Positions 11,401 through 25,525 of a DNA stretch of 64,000 nucleotides are shown in pieces. How positions within the stretch are numbered: the stretch's first letter is position 1; each line of letters opens with the position of its first letter. A model generated the notes under the pieces. That model worked only from the letters and a program-made list of their open reading frames with translations. It did not search any database and was not told where the DNA came from. Position numbers and translations under genes: made by a program. The stretch spans positions 21,679,984-21,743,983 of the forward strand of contig NC_092564.1 in NCBI RefSeq assembly GCF_037975245.1, given 5' to 3'. This DNA is from Apostichopus japonicus (Eukaryota > Echinodermata > Holothuroidea > Aspidochirotida > Stichopodidae).

Positions 11401-13769
11401 TTCATATTTGGTTAGCCGGAGTACCGCCTACCCTTTGTTTTCGATACAGGTCAAAGGTCATTTGGGGTCACCGGGGTCAAATTATAAAAATCTCGTAAAC
11501 ACGATATGTCAGGTGGGTAATGTCGGACCAACTTCATATTTGGTTAGCCGGAGTACCGCCTACCCTTTGTTTTCGATACAGGTCAAAGGTCATTTGGGGT
11601 CACCAGGGGTCACCAGGGGTCACCAGGGGTCACCAGGGGTCAAATTTTAAAAATCTCGTAAACACGATATCTCAGGTGGGTAATGTCGGACCAAATTCAT
11701 ATTTGGTTTAACGGAGTACCGCCTACCCTTTGTTTTCGATACAGGTCAAAGGTCATTTGTGGTCACCGGGGTCAAATTATAAAAATCTCGTAAATACGAT
11801 ATGTCAGGTGGGTAATGTCGGACCAACTTCATATTTGGTTAGCCGGAGTACCGCCTACCCTTTGTTTTCGATACAGGTCAAAGGTCATTTGGGGTCACCA
11901 GGGGTCACCAGGGGTCACCAGGGGTCACCAGGGGTCAAATTTTAAAAATCTCGTAAATACGATATGTCAGGTGGGTAATGTCGGACCAACTTCATATTTG
12001 GTTAGCCGGAGTACCGCCTACCCTTTGTTTTCGATACAGGTCAAAGGTCATTTGGGGTCACCAGGGGTCACCAGGGGTCACCAGGGGTCAAATTTTAAAA
12101 ATCTCGTAAACACGATATGTCAGGTGGGTAATGTCGGACCAACTTCATATTTGGTTAGCCGGAGTACCGCCTACCCTTTGTTTTCGATACAGGTCAAAGG
12201 TCATTTGGGGTCACCAGGGGTCACCAGGGGTCACCAGGGGTCACCAGGGGTCAAATTTTAAAAATCTCGTAAACACGATATCTCAGGTGGGTAATGTCGG
12301 ACCAAATTCATATTTGGTTAGCCGGAGTACCGCCTACCCTTTGTTTTCGATACAGGTCAAAGCTCATTTGTGGTCACCGGGGTCAAATTATAAAAATCTC
12401 GTAAATACGATATGTCAGGTGGGTAATGTCGGACCAACTTCATATTTGGTTAGCCGGAGTACCGCCTACCCTTTGTTTTCGATACAGGTCAAAGGTCATT
12501 TGGGGTCACCAGGGGTCACCAGGGGTCACCAGGGGTCACCAGGGGTCACCAGGGGTCAAATTTTAAAAATCTCGTAAATACGATATGTCAGGTGGGTAAT
12601 GTCGGACGAAATTCATATTTGGTTAGCCGGAGTACCGCCTACCCTTTGTTTTCGATACAGGTCAAAGGTCATTTGGGGTCACCAGGGGTCACCAGGGGTC
12701 ACCAGGGGTCAAATTTTAAAAATCTCGTAAACACGATATCTCAGGTGGGTAATTTCGGACCAAATTCATATTTGGTTTTCCGGAGTACCGCTTACCCTTT
12801 GTTTTCGATGCAGGTCAAAGGTCATTTGGGGTCACCGGGATCTAATTGTAAAAATCTCGTAAACACGATATCTCAGGTGGGTAATGTCGGACCAACTTCA
12901 TATTTGGTTAGCCGGAGTACCGCCTACCCTTTGTTTTCGATACAGGTCAAAGGTCATTTGGGGTCACCAGGGGTCACCAGGGGTCACCAGGTGTCACCAG
13001 GGGTCACCAGGGGTCACCAGGGGTCACCAGGGGTCAAATTTTAAAAATCTCGTAAACACGATATCTCAGGTGGGTAATGTCGGACCAAATTCATATTTGG
13101 TTTACCGGAGTACCGCTTACCCTTTGTTTTCGATGCAGGTCAAAGGTCATTTGGGGTCACCAGGGGTCACCAGGGGTCACCAGGGGTCAAATTTTAAAAA
13201 TCTCGTAAACACGATATCTCAGGTGGGTAATGTCGGACCAAATTCATATTTGGTTTTCCGGAGTACCGCTTACCCTTTGTTTTCGATGCAGGTCAAAGGT
13301 CATTTGGGGTCACCGGGGTCAAATTATGAAAATCTCGTAAACACGATATCTCAGGTGGGTAATGTCGGACCAACTTCATATTTGGTTAGCCGGAGTACCG
13401 CCTACCCTTTGTTTTCGATACAGGTCAAAGGTCATTTGGGGTCACCGGGGTCAAATTATAAAAATCTCGTAAACACGATATGTCAGGTGGGTAATGTCAG
13501 ACCAACTTCATATTTGGTTAGCCGGAGTACCGCCTACCCTTTGTTTTCGATACAGGTCAAAGGTCATTTGGGGTCACCAGGGGTCACCAGGGGTCAAATT
13601 TTAAAAATCTCGTAAACACGATATCTCAGGTGGGTAATGTCGGACCAAATTCATATTTGGTTTAACGGAGTACCGCCTACCCTTTGTTTTCGATACAGGT
13701 CAAAGGTAATTTGTGGTCACCGGGGTCAAATTATAAAAATCTCGTAAATACGATATGTCAGGTGGGTAA
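8404..13769 (+). repeat. Satellite 1 segment without a clear adjacent block duplicate
   Basis: This stretch consists of ordinary satellite 1 monomers of 132 to 193 bp. It reuses short strings of markers seen elsewhere, for example the GGATCTAACTG/GGATCTAATTG linker and the GGTGTCACCA decamer near 10,131 and 12,987. I could not define a single neighbouring block of constant offset for it. A variant linker palindrome CGTAATTACG occurs near 11,078. No other sequence type is present. Confidence 0.7.
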
Positions 13770-16700
13770 TGTCGGACCAACTTCATATATGGTTAGCCGG
13801 AGTACCGCCTACCCTTTGTTTTCGATACAGGTCAAAGGTCATTTGGGGTCACCAGGGGTCACCAGGGGTCACCAGGGGTCACCAGGGGTCACCAGGGGTC
13901 ACCAGGGGTCACCAGGGGTCAAATTGTAAAAATCTCGTAAACACGATATCTCAGGTGGGTAATGTCGGACCAAATTCATATTTGGTTTGCCGGAGTACCG
14001 CCTACCCTTTGTTTTCGATACAGGTCAAAGGTCATTTGGGGTCACCGGTGTCAAATTATAAAAATCTCGTAAATACGATATGTCAGGTGGGTAATGTCGG
14101 ACCAACTTCATATTTGGTTAGCCGGAGTACCGCCTACCCTTTGTTTTCGATACAGGTCAAAGGTCATTTGGGGTCACCAGGGGTCACCAGGGGTCACCAG
14201 GGGTCACCAGGGGTCACCAGGGGTCACCAGGGGTCAAATTTTAAAAATCTCGTAAATACGATATGTCAGGTGGGTAATGTCGGACCAACTTCATATTTGG
14301 TTTGCCGGAGTACCGCCTACCCTTTGTTTTCGATACAGGTCAAAGGTCATTTGGGGTCACCAGGGGTCACCAGGGGTCACCAGGGGTCAAATTTTAAAAA
14401 TCTCGTAAACACGATATCTCAGGTGGGTAATGTCGGACCAAATTCATATTTGGTTTTCCGGAGTACCGCTTACCCTTTGTTTTCGATGCAGGTCAAAGGT
14501 CATTTGGGGTCACCGGGGTCAAATTATGAAAATCTCGTAAACACGATATCTCAGGTGGGTAATGTCGGACCAACTTCATATTTGGTTAGCCGGAGTACCG
14601 CCTACCCTTTGTTTTCGATACAGGTCAAAGGTCATTTGGGGTCACCGGGGTCAAATTATAAAAATCTCGTAAACACGATATGTCAGGTGGGTAATGTCGG
14701 ACCAACTTCATATTTGGTTAGCCGGAGTACCGCCTACCCTTTGTTTTCGATACAGGTCAAAGGTCATTTGGGGTCACCAGGGGTCACCAGGGGTCACCAG
14801 GGGTCAAATTTTAAAAATCTCGTAAACACGATATCTCAGGTGGGTAATGTCGGACCAAATTCATATTTGGTTTGCCGGAGTACCGCCTACCCTTTGTTTT
14901 CGATACAGGTCAAAGGTCATTTTTGGTCACCGGGGTCAAATTATAAAAATCTCGTAAATACGATATGTCAGGTGGGTAATGTCGGACCAACTTCATATTT
15001 GGTTAGCCGGAGTACCGCCTACCCTTTGTTTTCGATACAGGTCAAAGGTCATTTGGGGTCACCAGGGGTCACCAGGGGTCACCAGGGGTCACCAGGGGTC
15101 AAATATTAAAAATCTCGTAAATACGATATGTCAGGTGGGTAATGTCGGACCAACTTCATATTTGGTTAGCCGGAGTACCGCCTACCCTTTGTTTTCGATA
15201 CAGGTCAAAGGTCATTTGGGGTCACCAGGGGTCACCAGGGGTCACCAGGGGTCACCAGGGGTCAAATATTAAAAATCTCGTAAATACGATATGTCAGGTG
15301 GGTAATGTCGGACCAACTTCATATTTGGTTAGCCGGAGTACCGCCTACCCTTTGTTTTCGATACAGGTCAAAGGTCATTTGGGGTCACCAGGGGTCACCA
15401 GGGGTCAAATTTTAAAAATCTCGTAAACACGATATCTCAGGTGGGTAATTTCGGACCAAATTCATATTTGGTTTTCCGGAGTACCGCTTACCCTTTGTTT
15501 TCGATGCAGGTCAAAGGTCATTTGGGGTCACCGGGATCTAATTGTAAAAATCTCGTAAACACGATATCTCAGGTGGGTAATGTCGGACCAACTTCATATT
15601 TGGTTAGCCGGAGTACCGCCTACCCTTTGTTTTCGATACAGGTCAAAGGTCATTTGGGGTCACCAGGGGTCACCAGGGGTCACCAGGGGTCACCAGGGGT
15701 CAAATTTTAAAAATCTCGTAAACACGATATCTCAGGTGGGTAATGTCGGACCAAATTCATATTTGGTTTACCGGAGTACCGCTTACCCTTTGTTTTCGAT
15801 GCAGGTCAAAGGTCATTTTTGGTCACCGGGGTCAAATTATGAAAATCTCGTAAACACGATATCTCAGGTGGGTAATGTCGGACCAACTTCATATTTGGTT
15901 AGCCGGAGTACCGCCTACCCTTTGTTTTCGATACAGGTCAAAGGTCATTTGGGGTCACCAGGGTCAAATTATAAAAATCTCGTAAACACGATATGTCAGG
16001 TGGGTAATGTCGGACCAACTTTATATTTGGTTAGCCGGAGTACCGCCTACCCTTTGTTTTCGATACAGGTCAAAGGTCATTTGGGGTCACCAGGGGTCAC
16101 CAGGGGTCACCAGGGGTCACCAGGGGTCACCAGGGGTCAAATTTTAAAAATCTCGTAAATACGATATGTCAGGTGGGTTATGTCGGACCAACTTCATATT
16201 TGGTTAGCCGGAGTACCGCCTACCCTTTGTTTTCGATACAGGTCAAAGGTCATTTGGGGTCACCAGGGGTCACCAGGGGTCACCAAGGGTCAAATTGTAA
16301 AAATCTCGTAAACACGATATTTCAGGTGGGTAATGTCGGACCAACTTCATATTTGGTTTTCGATGCAGGTCAAAGGTCATTTGGGGTCACCTCGGTCAAA
16401 TTATAAAAATCTCGTAAACACGATATGTCAGGTGGGTAATGTCGGACCAACTTCATATTTGGTTAGCCGGAGTACCGCCTACCCTTTGTTTTCGATACAG
16501 GTCAAAGGTCATTTGGGGTCACCAGGGGTCACCAGGGGTCACCAGGGGTCACCAGGGGTCAAATTTTAAAAATATCGTAAACACGATATCTCAGGTGGGT
16601 AATGTCGGACCAAATTCATATTTGGTTTACCGGAGTACCGCTTACCCTTTGTTTTCGATGCAGGTCAAAGGTCATTTGGGGTCACCAGGGGTCACCAGGG

Positions 16701-17425
16701 GTTAAATTGTAAAAATCTCGTAAACACGATATCTCAGGTGGGTAATGTCGGACCAACTTCATATTTGGTTAGCCGGAGTACCGCTTACCCTTTGTTTTCG
16801 ATGCAGGTCAAAGGTCATTTGGGGTCACCGGGGTCAAATTATGAAAATCTCGTAAACACGATATCTCAGGTGGGTAATGTCGGACCAACTTCATATTTGG
16901 TTAGCCGGAGTACCGCCTACCCTTTGTTTTCGATACAGGTCAAAGGTCATTTGGGGTCACCAGGGGTCACCAGGGGTCACCAGGGGTCAAATTTTAAAAA
17001 TCTCGTAAACACGATATCTCAGGTGGGTAATGTCGGACCAAATTCATATTTGGTTTTCCGGAGTACCGCTTACCCTTTGTTTTCGATACAGGTCAAAGGT
17101 CATTTGGGGTCACCGGGGTCAAATTATGAAAATCTCGTAAACACGATATCTCAGGTGGGTAATGTCGGACCAAATTCATATTTGGTTTTCCGGAGTACCG
17201 CTTACCCTTTGTTTTCGATGCAGGTCAAAGGTCATTTGGGGTCACCGGGGTCAAATTATGAAAATCTCGTAAACACGATATCTCAGGTGGGTAATTTCGG
17301 ACCAACTTCATATTTGGTTAGCCGGAGTACCGCCTACCCTTTGTTTTCGATACAGGTCAAAGGTCATTTGGGGTCACCGGGGTCAAATTATAAAAATTTC
17401 GTAAACACGATATGTCAGGTGGGTA
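13770..17425 (+). repeat. Higher-order block C, copy 1 (about 3.66 kb)
   Basis: This block is repeated directly downstream at 17,426-21,024. The offset is 3657 bp in the left part, 3494 bp after about 15,142 because this copy has one extra 163 bp monomer (14,979 and 15,142 units, both with the ATATTAAAAA linker), and 3504 bp after one decamer difference near 15,650. It contains the truncated monomer near 16,356. The decamer run near 13,848 has seven units. Confidence 0.85.
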
Positions 17426-20400
17426 ATGTCGGACCAACTTCATATTTGGTTAGCCGGAGTACCGCCTACCCTTTGTTTTCGATACAGGTCAAAGGTCATT
17501 TGGGGTCACCAGGGGTCACCAGGGGTCACCAGGGGTCACCAGGGGTCACCAGGGGTCACCAGGGGTCACCAGGGGTCAAATTGTAAAAATCTCGTAAACA
17601 CGATATCTCAGGTGGGTAATGTCGGACCAAATTCATATTTGGTTTGCCGGAGTACCGCCTACCCTTTGTTTTCGATACAGGTCAAAGGTCATTTGGGGTC
17701 ACCGGTGTCAAATTATAAAAATCTCGTAAATACGATATGTCAGGTGGGTAATGTCGGACCAACTTCATATTTGGTTAGCCGGAGTACCGCCTACCCTTTG
17801 TTTTCGATACGGGTCAAAGGTCATTTGGGGTCACCAGGGGTCACCAGGGGTCACCAGGGGTCACCAGGGGTCACCAGGGGTCACCAGGGGTCAAATTTTA
17901 AAAATCTCGTAAATACGATATGTCAGGTGGGTAATGTCGGACCAACTTCATATTTGGTTTGCCGGAGTACCGCCTACCCTTTGTTTTCGATACAGGTCAA
18001 AGGTCATTTGGGGTCACCAGGGGTCACCAGGGGTCACCAGGGGTCAAATTTTAAAAATCTCGTAAACACGATATCTCAGGTGGGTAATGTCGGACCAAAT
18101 TCATATTTGGTTTTCCGGAGTACCGCTTACCCTTTGTTTTCGATGCAGGTCAAAGGTCATTTGGGGTCACCGGGGTCAAATTATGAAAATCTCGTAAACA
18201 CGATATCTCAGGTGGGTAATGTCGGACCAACTTCATATTTGGTTAGCCGGAGTACCGCCTACCCTTTGTTTTCGATACAGGTCAAAGGTCATTTGGGGTC
18301 ACCGGGGTCAAATTATAAAAATCTCGTAAACACGATATGTCAGGTGGGTAATGTCGGACCAACTTCATATTTGGTTAGCCGGAGTACCGCCTACCCTTTG
18401 TTTTCGATACAGGTCAAAGGTCATTTGGTGTCACCAGGGGTCACCAGGGGTCACCAGGGGTCAAATTTTAAAAATCTCGTAAACACGATATCTCAGGTGG
18501 GTAATGTCGGACCAAATTCATATTTGGTTTGCCGGAGTACCGCCTACCCTTTGTTTTCGATACAGGTCAAAGGTCATTTGTGGTCACCGGGGTCAAATTA
18601 TAAAAATCTCGTAAATACGATATGTCAGGTGGGTAATGTCGGACCAACTTCATATTTGGTTAGCCGGAGTACCGCCTACCCTTTGTTTTCGATACAGGTC
18701 AAAGGTCATTTGGGGTCACCAGGGGTCACCAGGGGTCACCAGGGGTCACCAGGGGTCAAATATTAAAAATCTCGTAAATACGATATGTCAGGTGGGTAAT
18801 GTCGGACCAACTTCATATTTGGTTAGCCGGAGTACCGCCTACCCTTTGTTTTCGATACAGGTCAAAGGTCATTTGGGGTCACCAGGGGTCACCAGGGGTC
18901 AAATTTTAAAAATCTCGTAAACACGATATCTCAGGTGGGTAATTTCGGACCAAATTCATATTTGGTTTTCCGGAGTACCGCTTACCCTTTGTTTTCGATG
19001 CAGGTCAAAGGTCATTTGGGGTCACCGGGATCTAATTGTAAAAATCTCGTAAACACGATATCTCAGGTGGGTAATGTCGGACCAACTTCATATTTGGTTA
19101 GCCGGAGTACCGCCTACCCTTTGTTTTCGATACAGGTCAAAGGTCATTTGGGGTCACCAGGGGTCACCAGGGGTCACCAGGGGTCACCAGGGGTCACCAG
19201 GGGTCAAATTTTAAAAATCTCGTAAACACGATATCTCAGGTGGGTAATGTCGGACCAAATTCATATTTGGTTTACCGGAGTACCGCTTACCCTTTGTTTT
19301 CGATGCAGGTCAAAGGTCATTTTTGGTCACCGGGGTCAAATTATGAAAATCTCGTAAACACGATATCTCAGGTGGGTAATGTCGGACCAACTTCATATTT
19401 GGTTAGCCGGAGTACCGCCTACCCTTTGTTTTCGATACAGGTCAAAGGTCATTTGGGGTCACCAGGGTCAAATTATAAAAATCTCGTAAACACGATATGT
19501 CAGGTGGGTAATGTCGGACCAACTTTATATTTGGTTAGCCGGAGTACCGCCTACCCTTTGTTTTCGATACAGGTCAAAGGTCATTTGGGGTCACCAGGGG
19601 TCACCAGGGGTCACCAGGGGTCACCAGGGGTCACCAGGGGTCAAATTTTAAAAATCTCGTAAATACGATATGTCAGGTGGGTTATGTCGGACCAACTTCA
19701 TATTTGGTTAGCCGGAGTACCGCCTACCCTTTGTTTTCGATACAGGTCAAAGGTCATTTGGGGTCACCAGGGGTCACCAGGGGTCACCAAGGGTCAAATT
19801 GTAAAAATCTCGTAAACACGATATTTCAGGTGGGTAATGTCGGACCAACTTCATATTTGGTTTTCGATGCAGGTCAAAGGTCATTTGGGGTCACCTCGGT
19901 CAAATTATAAAAATCTCGTAAACACGATATGTCAGGTGGGTAATGTCGGACCAACTTCATATTTGGTTAGCCGGAGTACCGCCTACCCTTTGTTTTCGAT
20001 ACAGGTCAAAGGTCATTTGGGGTCACCAGGGGTCACCAGGGGTCACCAGGGGTCACCAGGGGTCAAATTTTAAAAATATCGTAAACACGATATCTCAGGT
20101 GGGTAATGTCGGACCAAATTCATATTTGGTTTACCGGAGTACCGCTTACCCTTTGTTTTCGATGCAGGTCAAAGGTCATTTGGGGTCACCAGGGGTCACC
20201 AGGGGTTAAATTGTAAAAATCTCGTAAACACGATATCTCAGGTGGGTAATGTCGGACCAACTTCATATTTGGTTAGCCGGAGTACCGCTTACCCTTTGTT
20301 TTCGATGCAGGTCAAAGGTCATTTGGGGTCACCGGGGTCAAATTATGAAAATCTCGTAAACACGATATCTCAGGTGGGTAATGTCGGACCAACTTCATAT

Positions 20401-21024
20401 TTGGTTAGCCGGAGTACCGCCTACCCTTTGTTTTCGATACAGGTCAAAGGTCATTTGGGGTCACCAGGGGTCACCAGGGGTCACCAGGGGTCAAATTTTA
20501 AAAATCTCGTAAACACGATATCTCAGGTGGGTAATGTCGGACCAAATTCATATTTGGTTTTCCGGAGTACCGCTTACCCTTTGTTTTCGATACAGGTCAA
20601 AGGTCATTTGGGGTCACCGGGGTCAAATTATGAAAATCTCGTAAACACGATATCTCAGGTGGGTAATGTCGGACCAAATTCATATTTGGTTTTCCGGAGT
20701 ACCGCTTACCCTTTGTTTTCGATGCAGGTCAAAGGTCATTTGGGGTCACCGGGGTCAAATTATGAAAATCTCGTAAACACGATATCTCAGGTGGGTAATG
20801 TCGGACCAACTTCATATTTGGTAAGCCGGAGTACCGCCTACCCTTTGTTTTCGATACAGGTCAAAGGTCATTTGGGGTCACCGGGGTCAAATTATAAAAA
20901 TTTCGTAAACACGATATGTCAGGTGGGTAATGTCGGACCAACTTCATATTTGGTTAGCCGGAGTACCGCCTACCCTTTGTTTTCGATACAGGTCAAAGGT
21001 CATTTGGGGTCACCAGGGGTCACC
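17426..21024 (+). repeat. Higher-order block C, copy 2
   Basis: This is the tandem copy of 13,770-17,425. It lacks one of the two adjacent 163 bp monomers of copy 1 and has five decamers where copy 1 has four (near 19,154). It also has a private GGTGTCACC start of the decamer run near 18,428 and GTACGCCGG-type changes nearby. Its right part runs into block D. Confidence 0.83.
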
Positions 21025-22868
21025 AGGGGTCACCAGGGGTCACCAGGGGTCAAATTTTAAAAATCTCGTAAACACGATATCTCAGGTGGGTAATGTCGGA
21101 CCAAATTCATATTTGGTTAGCCGGAGTACCGCCTACCCTTTGTTTTCGATACAGGTCAAAGGTCATTTGTGGTCACCGGGGTCAAATTATAAAAATCTCG
21201 TAAATAAATGTCAGGTGGGTAATGTCGGACCAACTTCATATTTGGTTAGCCGGAGTACCGCCTACCCTTTGTTTTCGATACAGGTCAAAGGTCATTTGGG
21301 GTCACCAGGGGTCACCAGGGGTCACCAGGGGTCACCAGGGGTCACCAGGGGTCACCAGGGGTCAAATTTTAAAAATCTCGTAAATACGATATGTCAGGTG
21401 GGTAATGACGGACCAACTTCATATTTGGTTAGCCGGAGTACCGCCTACCCTTTGTTTTCGATACAGGTCAAAGGTCATTTGGGGTCACCAGGGGTCACCA
21501 GGGGTCACCAGGGGTCAAATTTTAAAAATCTCGTAAACACGATATCTCAGGTGGGTAATTTCGGACCAAATTCATATTTGGTTTTCCGGAGTACCGCTTA
21601 CCCTTTGTTTTCGATGCAGGTCAAAGGTCATTTGGGGTCACCGGGATCTAATTGTAAAAATCTCGTAAACACGATATCTCAGGTGGGTAATGTCGGACCA
21701 ACTTCATATTTGGTTAGCCGGAGTACCGCCTACCCTTTGTTTTCGATACAGGTCAAAGGTCATTTGGGGTCACCAGGGTCAAATTATAAAAATCTCGTAA
21801 ACACTATATGTCAGGTGGGTAATGTCGGACCAACTTCATATTTGCTTAGCCGGAGTACCGCCAACCCTTTGTTTTCGATACAGGTCAAAGGTCATTTGGG
21901 GTCACCAGGGGTCACCAGGGGTCACCAAGGGTCAAATTGTAAAAATCTCGTAAACACGATATTTCAGGTGGGTAATGTCGGACCAACTTCATATTTGGTT
22001 TTCGATGCAGGTCAAAGGTCATTTGGGGTCACCGGGGTCAAATTATAAAAATCTCGTAAACACGATATGTCAGGTGGGTAATGTCGGACCAACTTCATAT
22101 TTGGTTAGCCGGAGTACCGCCAACCCTTTGTTTTCGATACAGGTCAAAGGTCATTTGGGGTCACCAGGGGTCACCAGGGGTCACCAGGGGTCACCAGGGG
22201 TCAAATTTTAAAAATCTCGTAAACACGATATCTCAGGTGGGTAATGTCGGACCAAATTCATATTTGGTTTACCGGAGTACCGCTTACCCTTTGTTTTCGA
22301 TGCAGGTCAAAGGTCATTTGGGGTCACCAGGGGTCACCAGGGGTCAAATTGTAAAAATCTCGTAAACACGATATCTCAGGTGGGTAATGTCGGACCAAAT
22401 TCATATTTGGTTTACCGGAGTACCGCTTACCCTTTGTTTTCGATGCAGGTCAAAGGTCATTTGGGGTCACCAGTGGTCAAATTGTAAAAATCTCGTAAAC
22501 ACGATATCTCAGGTGGGTAATGTCGGACCAACTTCATATTTGGTTTGCCGGAGTACCGCTTACCCTTTGTTTTCGATGCAGGTCAAAGGTCATTTGGGGT
22601 CACCAGGGGTCAAATTGTAAAAATCTCGTAAACACGATATCTCAGGTGGGTAATGTCGGACCAACTTCATATTTGGTTAGCCGGAGTACCGCTTACCCTT
22701 TGTTTTCGATGCAGGTCAAACGTCATTTGGGGTCACCGGGGTCAAATTATGAAAATCTCGTAAACACGATATCTCAGGTGGGTAATGTCGGACCAACTTC
22801 ATATTTGGTTAACCGGAATACCGCCTACCCTTTGTTTTCGATACAGGTCAAAGGTCATTTGGGGTCAC
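20930..22868 (+). repeat. Higher-order block D, copy 1
   Basis: This is the first of three copies (others at 25,526-27,597 and 28,359-30,440). The offset to copy 3 is 7429 bp up to about 22,365, then 7572 bp. The 143 bp step means copies 2 and 3 contain one more monomer, the variant with CGACGCAAGTCAAAGGTCA. Shared markers are CACTATATG near 21,803, TTTGCTTAGCC near 21,842, the truncated monomer near 21,999 and GTCAAACGTCATT near 22,715. Confidence 0.83.
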
Positions 22869-23430
22869 CGGGGTCAAATTATAAAAATCTCGTAAACACG
22901 ATATGTCAGGTGGGTAATGTCGGACCAACTTCATATTTGGTTAGCCGGAGTACCGCCTACCCTTTGTTTTCGATACAGGTCAAAGGTCATTTGGGGTCAC
23001 CAGGGGTCACCAGGGGTCACCAGGGGTCAAATTTTAAAAATCTCGTAAACACGATATGTCAGGTGGGTAATGTCGGACGAAATTCATATTTGGTTAGCCG
23101 GAGTACCGCCTACCCTTTGTTTTCGATACAGGTCAAAGGTCATTTGGGGTCACCAGGGGTCACCAGGGGTCACCAGGGGTCAAATTTTAAAAATCTCGTA
23201 AACACGATATCTCAGGTGGGTAATTTCGGACCAAATTCATATTTGGTTTTCCGGAGTACCGCTTACCCTTTGTTTTCGATGCAGGTCAAAGGTCATTTGG
23301 GGTCACCGGGATCTAATTGTAAAAATCTCGTAAACACGATATCTCAGGTGGGTAATGTCGGACCAACTTCATATTTGGTTAGCCGGAGTACCGCCTACCC
23401 TTTGTTTTCGATACAGGTCAAAGGTCATTT

Positions 23431-23510
23431 GGGGTCACCAGGGGTCACCAGGGGTCACCAGGGGTCACCAGGGGTCACCAGGGGTCACCAGGGGTCACCA
23501 GGGGTCACCA
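23431..23510 (+). repeat. Longest decamer run seen: eight GGGGTCACCA units
   Basis: Eight exact decamers lie in tandem, followed by a final GGGGTCA. Run lengths elsewhere range from one to seven, for example seven at about 2064-2133 and again near 13,848. The run is a minisatellite nested inside the satellite monomer. Its GGGTCA hexamers are spaced by four bases (DR4 spacing). With nine GGGG tracts separated by TCACCA it also has strong G-quadruplex potential on the + strand. Confidence 0.93.
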
Positions 23511-23822
23511 GGGGTCAAATTTTAAAAATCTCGTAAACACGATATCTCAGGTGGGTAATGTCGGACCAAATTCATATTTGGTTTACCGGAGTACCGCTTA
23601 CCCTTTGTTTTCGATGCAGGTCAAAGGTCATTTTTGGTCACCGGGGTCAAATTATGAAAATCTCGTAAACACGATATCTCAGGTGGGTAATGTCGGACCA
23701 ACTTCATATTTGGTTAGCCGGAGTACCGCCTACCCTTTGTTTTCGATACAGGTCAAAGGTCATTTGGGGTCACCAGGGTCAAATTATAAAAATCTCGTAA
23801 ACACGATATGTCAGGTGGGTAA

Positions 23823-25129
23823 TGTCGGACCAACTTTATATTTGGTTATCCGGAGTACCGCCTACCCTTTGTTTTCGATACAGGTCAAAGGTCATTTGGG
23901 GTCACCAGGGGTCACCAGGGGTCACCAGGGGTCACCAGGGGTCAAATTTTAAAAATCTCGTAAATACGATATGTCAGGTGGGTAATGTCGGACCAACTTC
24001 ATATTTGGTTAGCCGGAGTACCGCCTACCCTTTGTTTTCGATACAGGTCAAAGGTCATTTGGGGTCACCAGGGTCAAATTATAAAAATCTCGTAAACACG
24101 ATATGTCAGGTGGGTAATGTCGGACCAACTTTATATTTGGTTATCCGGAGTACCGCCTACCCTTTGTTTTCGATACAGGTCAAAGGTCATTTGGGGTCAC
24201 CAGGGGTCACCAGGGGTCACCAGGGGTCAAATTTTAAAAATCTCGTAAATACGATATGTCAGGTGGGTAATGTCGGACCAACTTCATATTTGGTTAGCCG
24301 GAGTACCGCCTACCCTTTGTTTTCGATACAGGTCAAAGGTCATTTGGGGTCACCAGGGGTCACCAGGGGTCACCAAGGGTCAAATTGTAAAAATCTCGTA
24401 AACACGATATTTCAGGTGGGTAATGTCGGACCAACTTCATATTTGGTTTTCGATGCAGGTCAAAGGTCATTTGGGGTCACCTCGGTCAAATTATAAAAAT
24501 CTCGTAAACACGATATGTCAGGTGGGTAATGTCGGACCAACTTCATATTTGGTTAGCCGGAGTACCGCCTACCCTTTGTTTTCGATACAGGTCAAAGGTC
24601 ATTTGGGGTCACCAGGGGTCACCAGGGGTCACCAGGGGTCACCAGGGGTCAAATTTTAAAAATATCGTAAACACGATATCTCAGGTGGGTAATGTCGGAC
24701 CAAATTCATATTTGGTTTACCGGAGTACCGCTTACCTTTTGTTTTCGATGCAGGTCAAAGGTCATTTGGGGTCACCAGGGGTCACCAGGGGTTAAATTGT
24801 AAAAATCTCGTAAACACGATATCTCAGGTGGGTAATGTCGGACCAACTTCATATTTGGTTAGCCGGAGTACCGCTTACCCTTTGTTTTCGATGCAGGTCA
24901 AAGGTCATTTGGGGTCACCGGGGTCAAATTATGAAAATCTCGTAAACACGATATCTCAGGTGGGTAATGTCGGACCAACTTCATATTTGGTTAACCGGAG
25001 TACCGCCTACCCTTTGTTATCGATACAGGTCAAAGGTAATTTGGGGTCACCAGGGGTCACCAGGGGTCACCAGGGGTCACCAGGGGTCAAATTTTAAAAA
25101 TCTCGTAAACACGATATCTCAGGTGGGTA
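23823..25129 (+). repeat. Higher-order block A, copy 3, with a single 438 bp unit
   Basis: This stretch matches block A copy 2 with an offset of 21,377 bp, changing to 20,939 bp after the 438 bp unit. Only one 438 bp unit is present where copies 1 and 2 have two. The match continues rightward into block B sequence up to about 26,300. It shows that large blocks recur at about 21 kb as well as in direct tandem. Confidence 0.85.
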
Positions 25130-25525
25130 ATGTCGGACCAAATTCATATTTGGTTTTCCGGAGTACCGCTTACCCTTTGTTTTCGATGCAGGTCAAAGGT
25201 CATTTGGGGTCACCGGGGTCAAATTATGAAAATCTCGTAAACACGATATCTCAGGTGGGTAATGTCGGACCAAATTCATATTTGGTTTTCCGGAGTACCG
25301 CTTACCCTTTGTTTTCGATGCAGGTCAAAGGTCATTTGGGGTCACCGGGGTCAAATTATGAAAATCTCGTAAACACGATATCTCAGGTGGGTAATGTCGG
25401 ACCAACTTCATATTTGGTTAGCCGGAGTACCGCCTACCCTTTGTTTTCGATACAGGTCAAAGGTCATTTGGGGTCACCGGGGTCAAATTATAAAAATTTC
25501 GTAAACACGATATGTCAGGTGGGTA

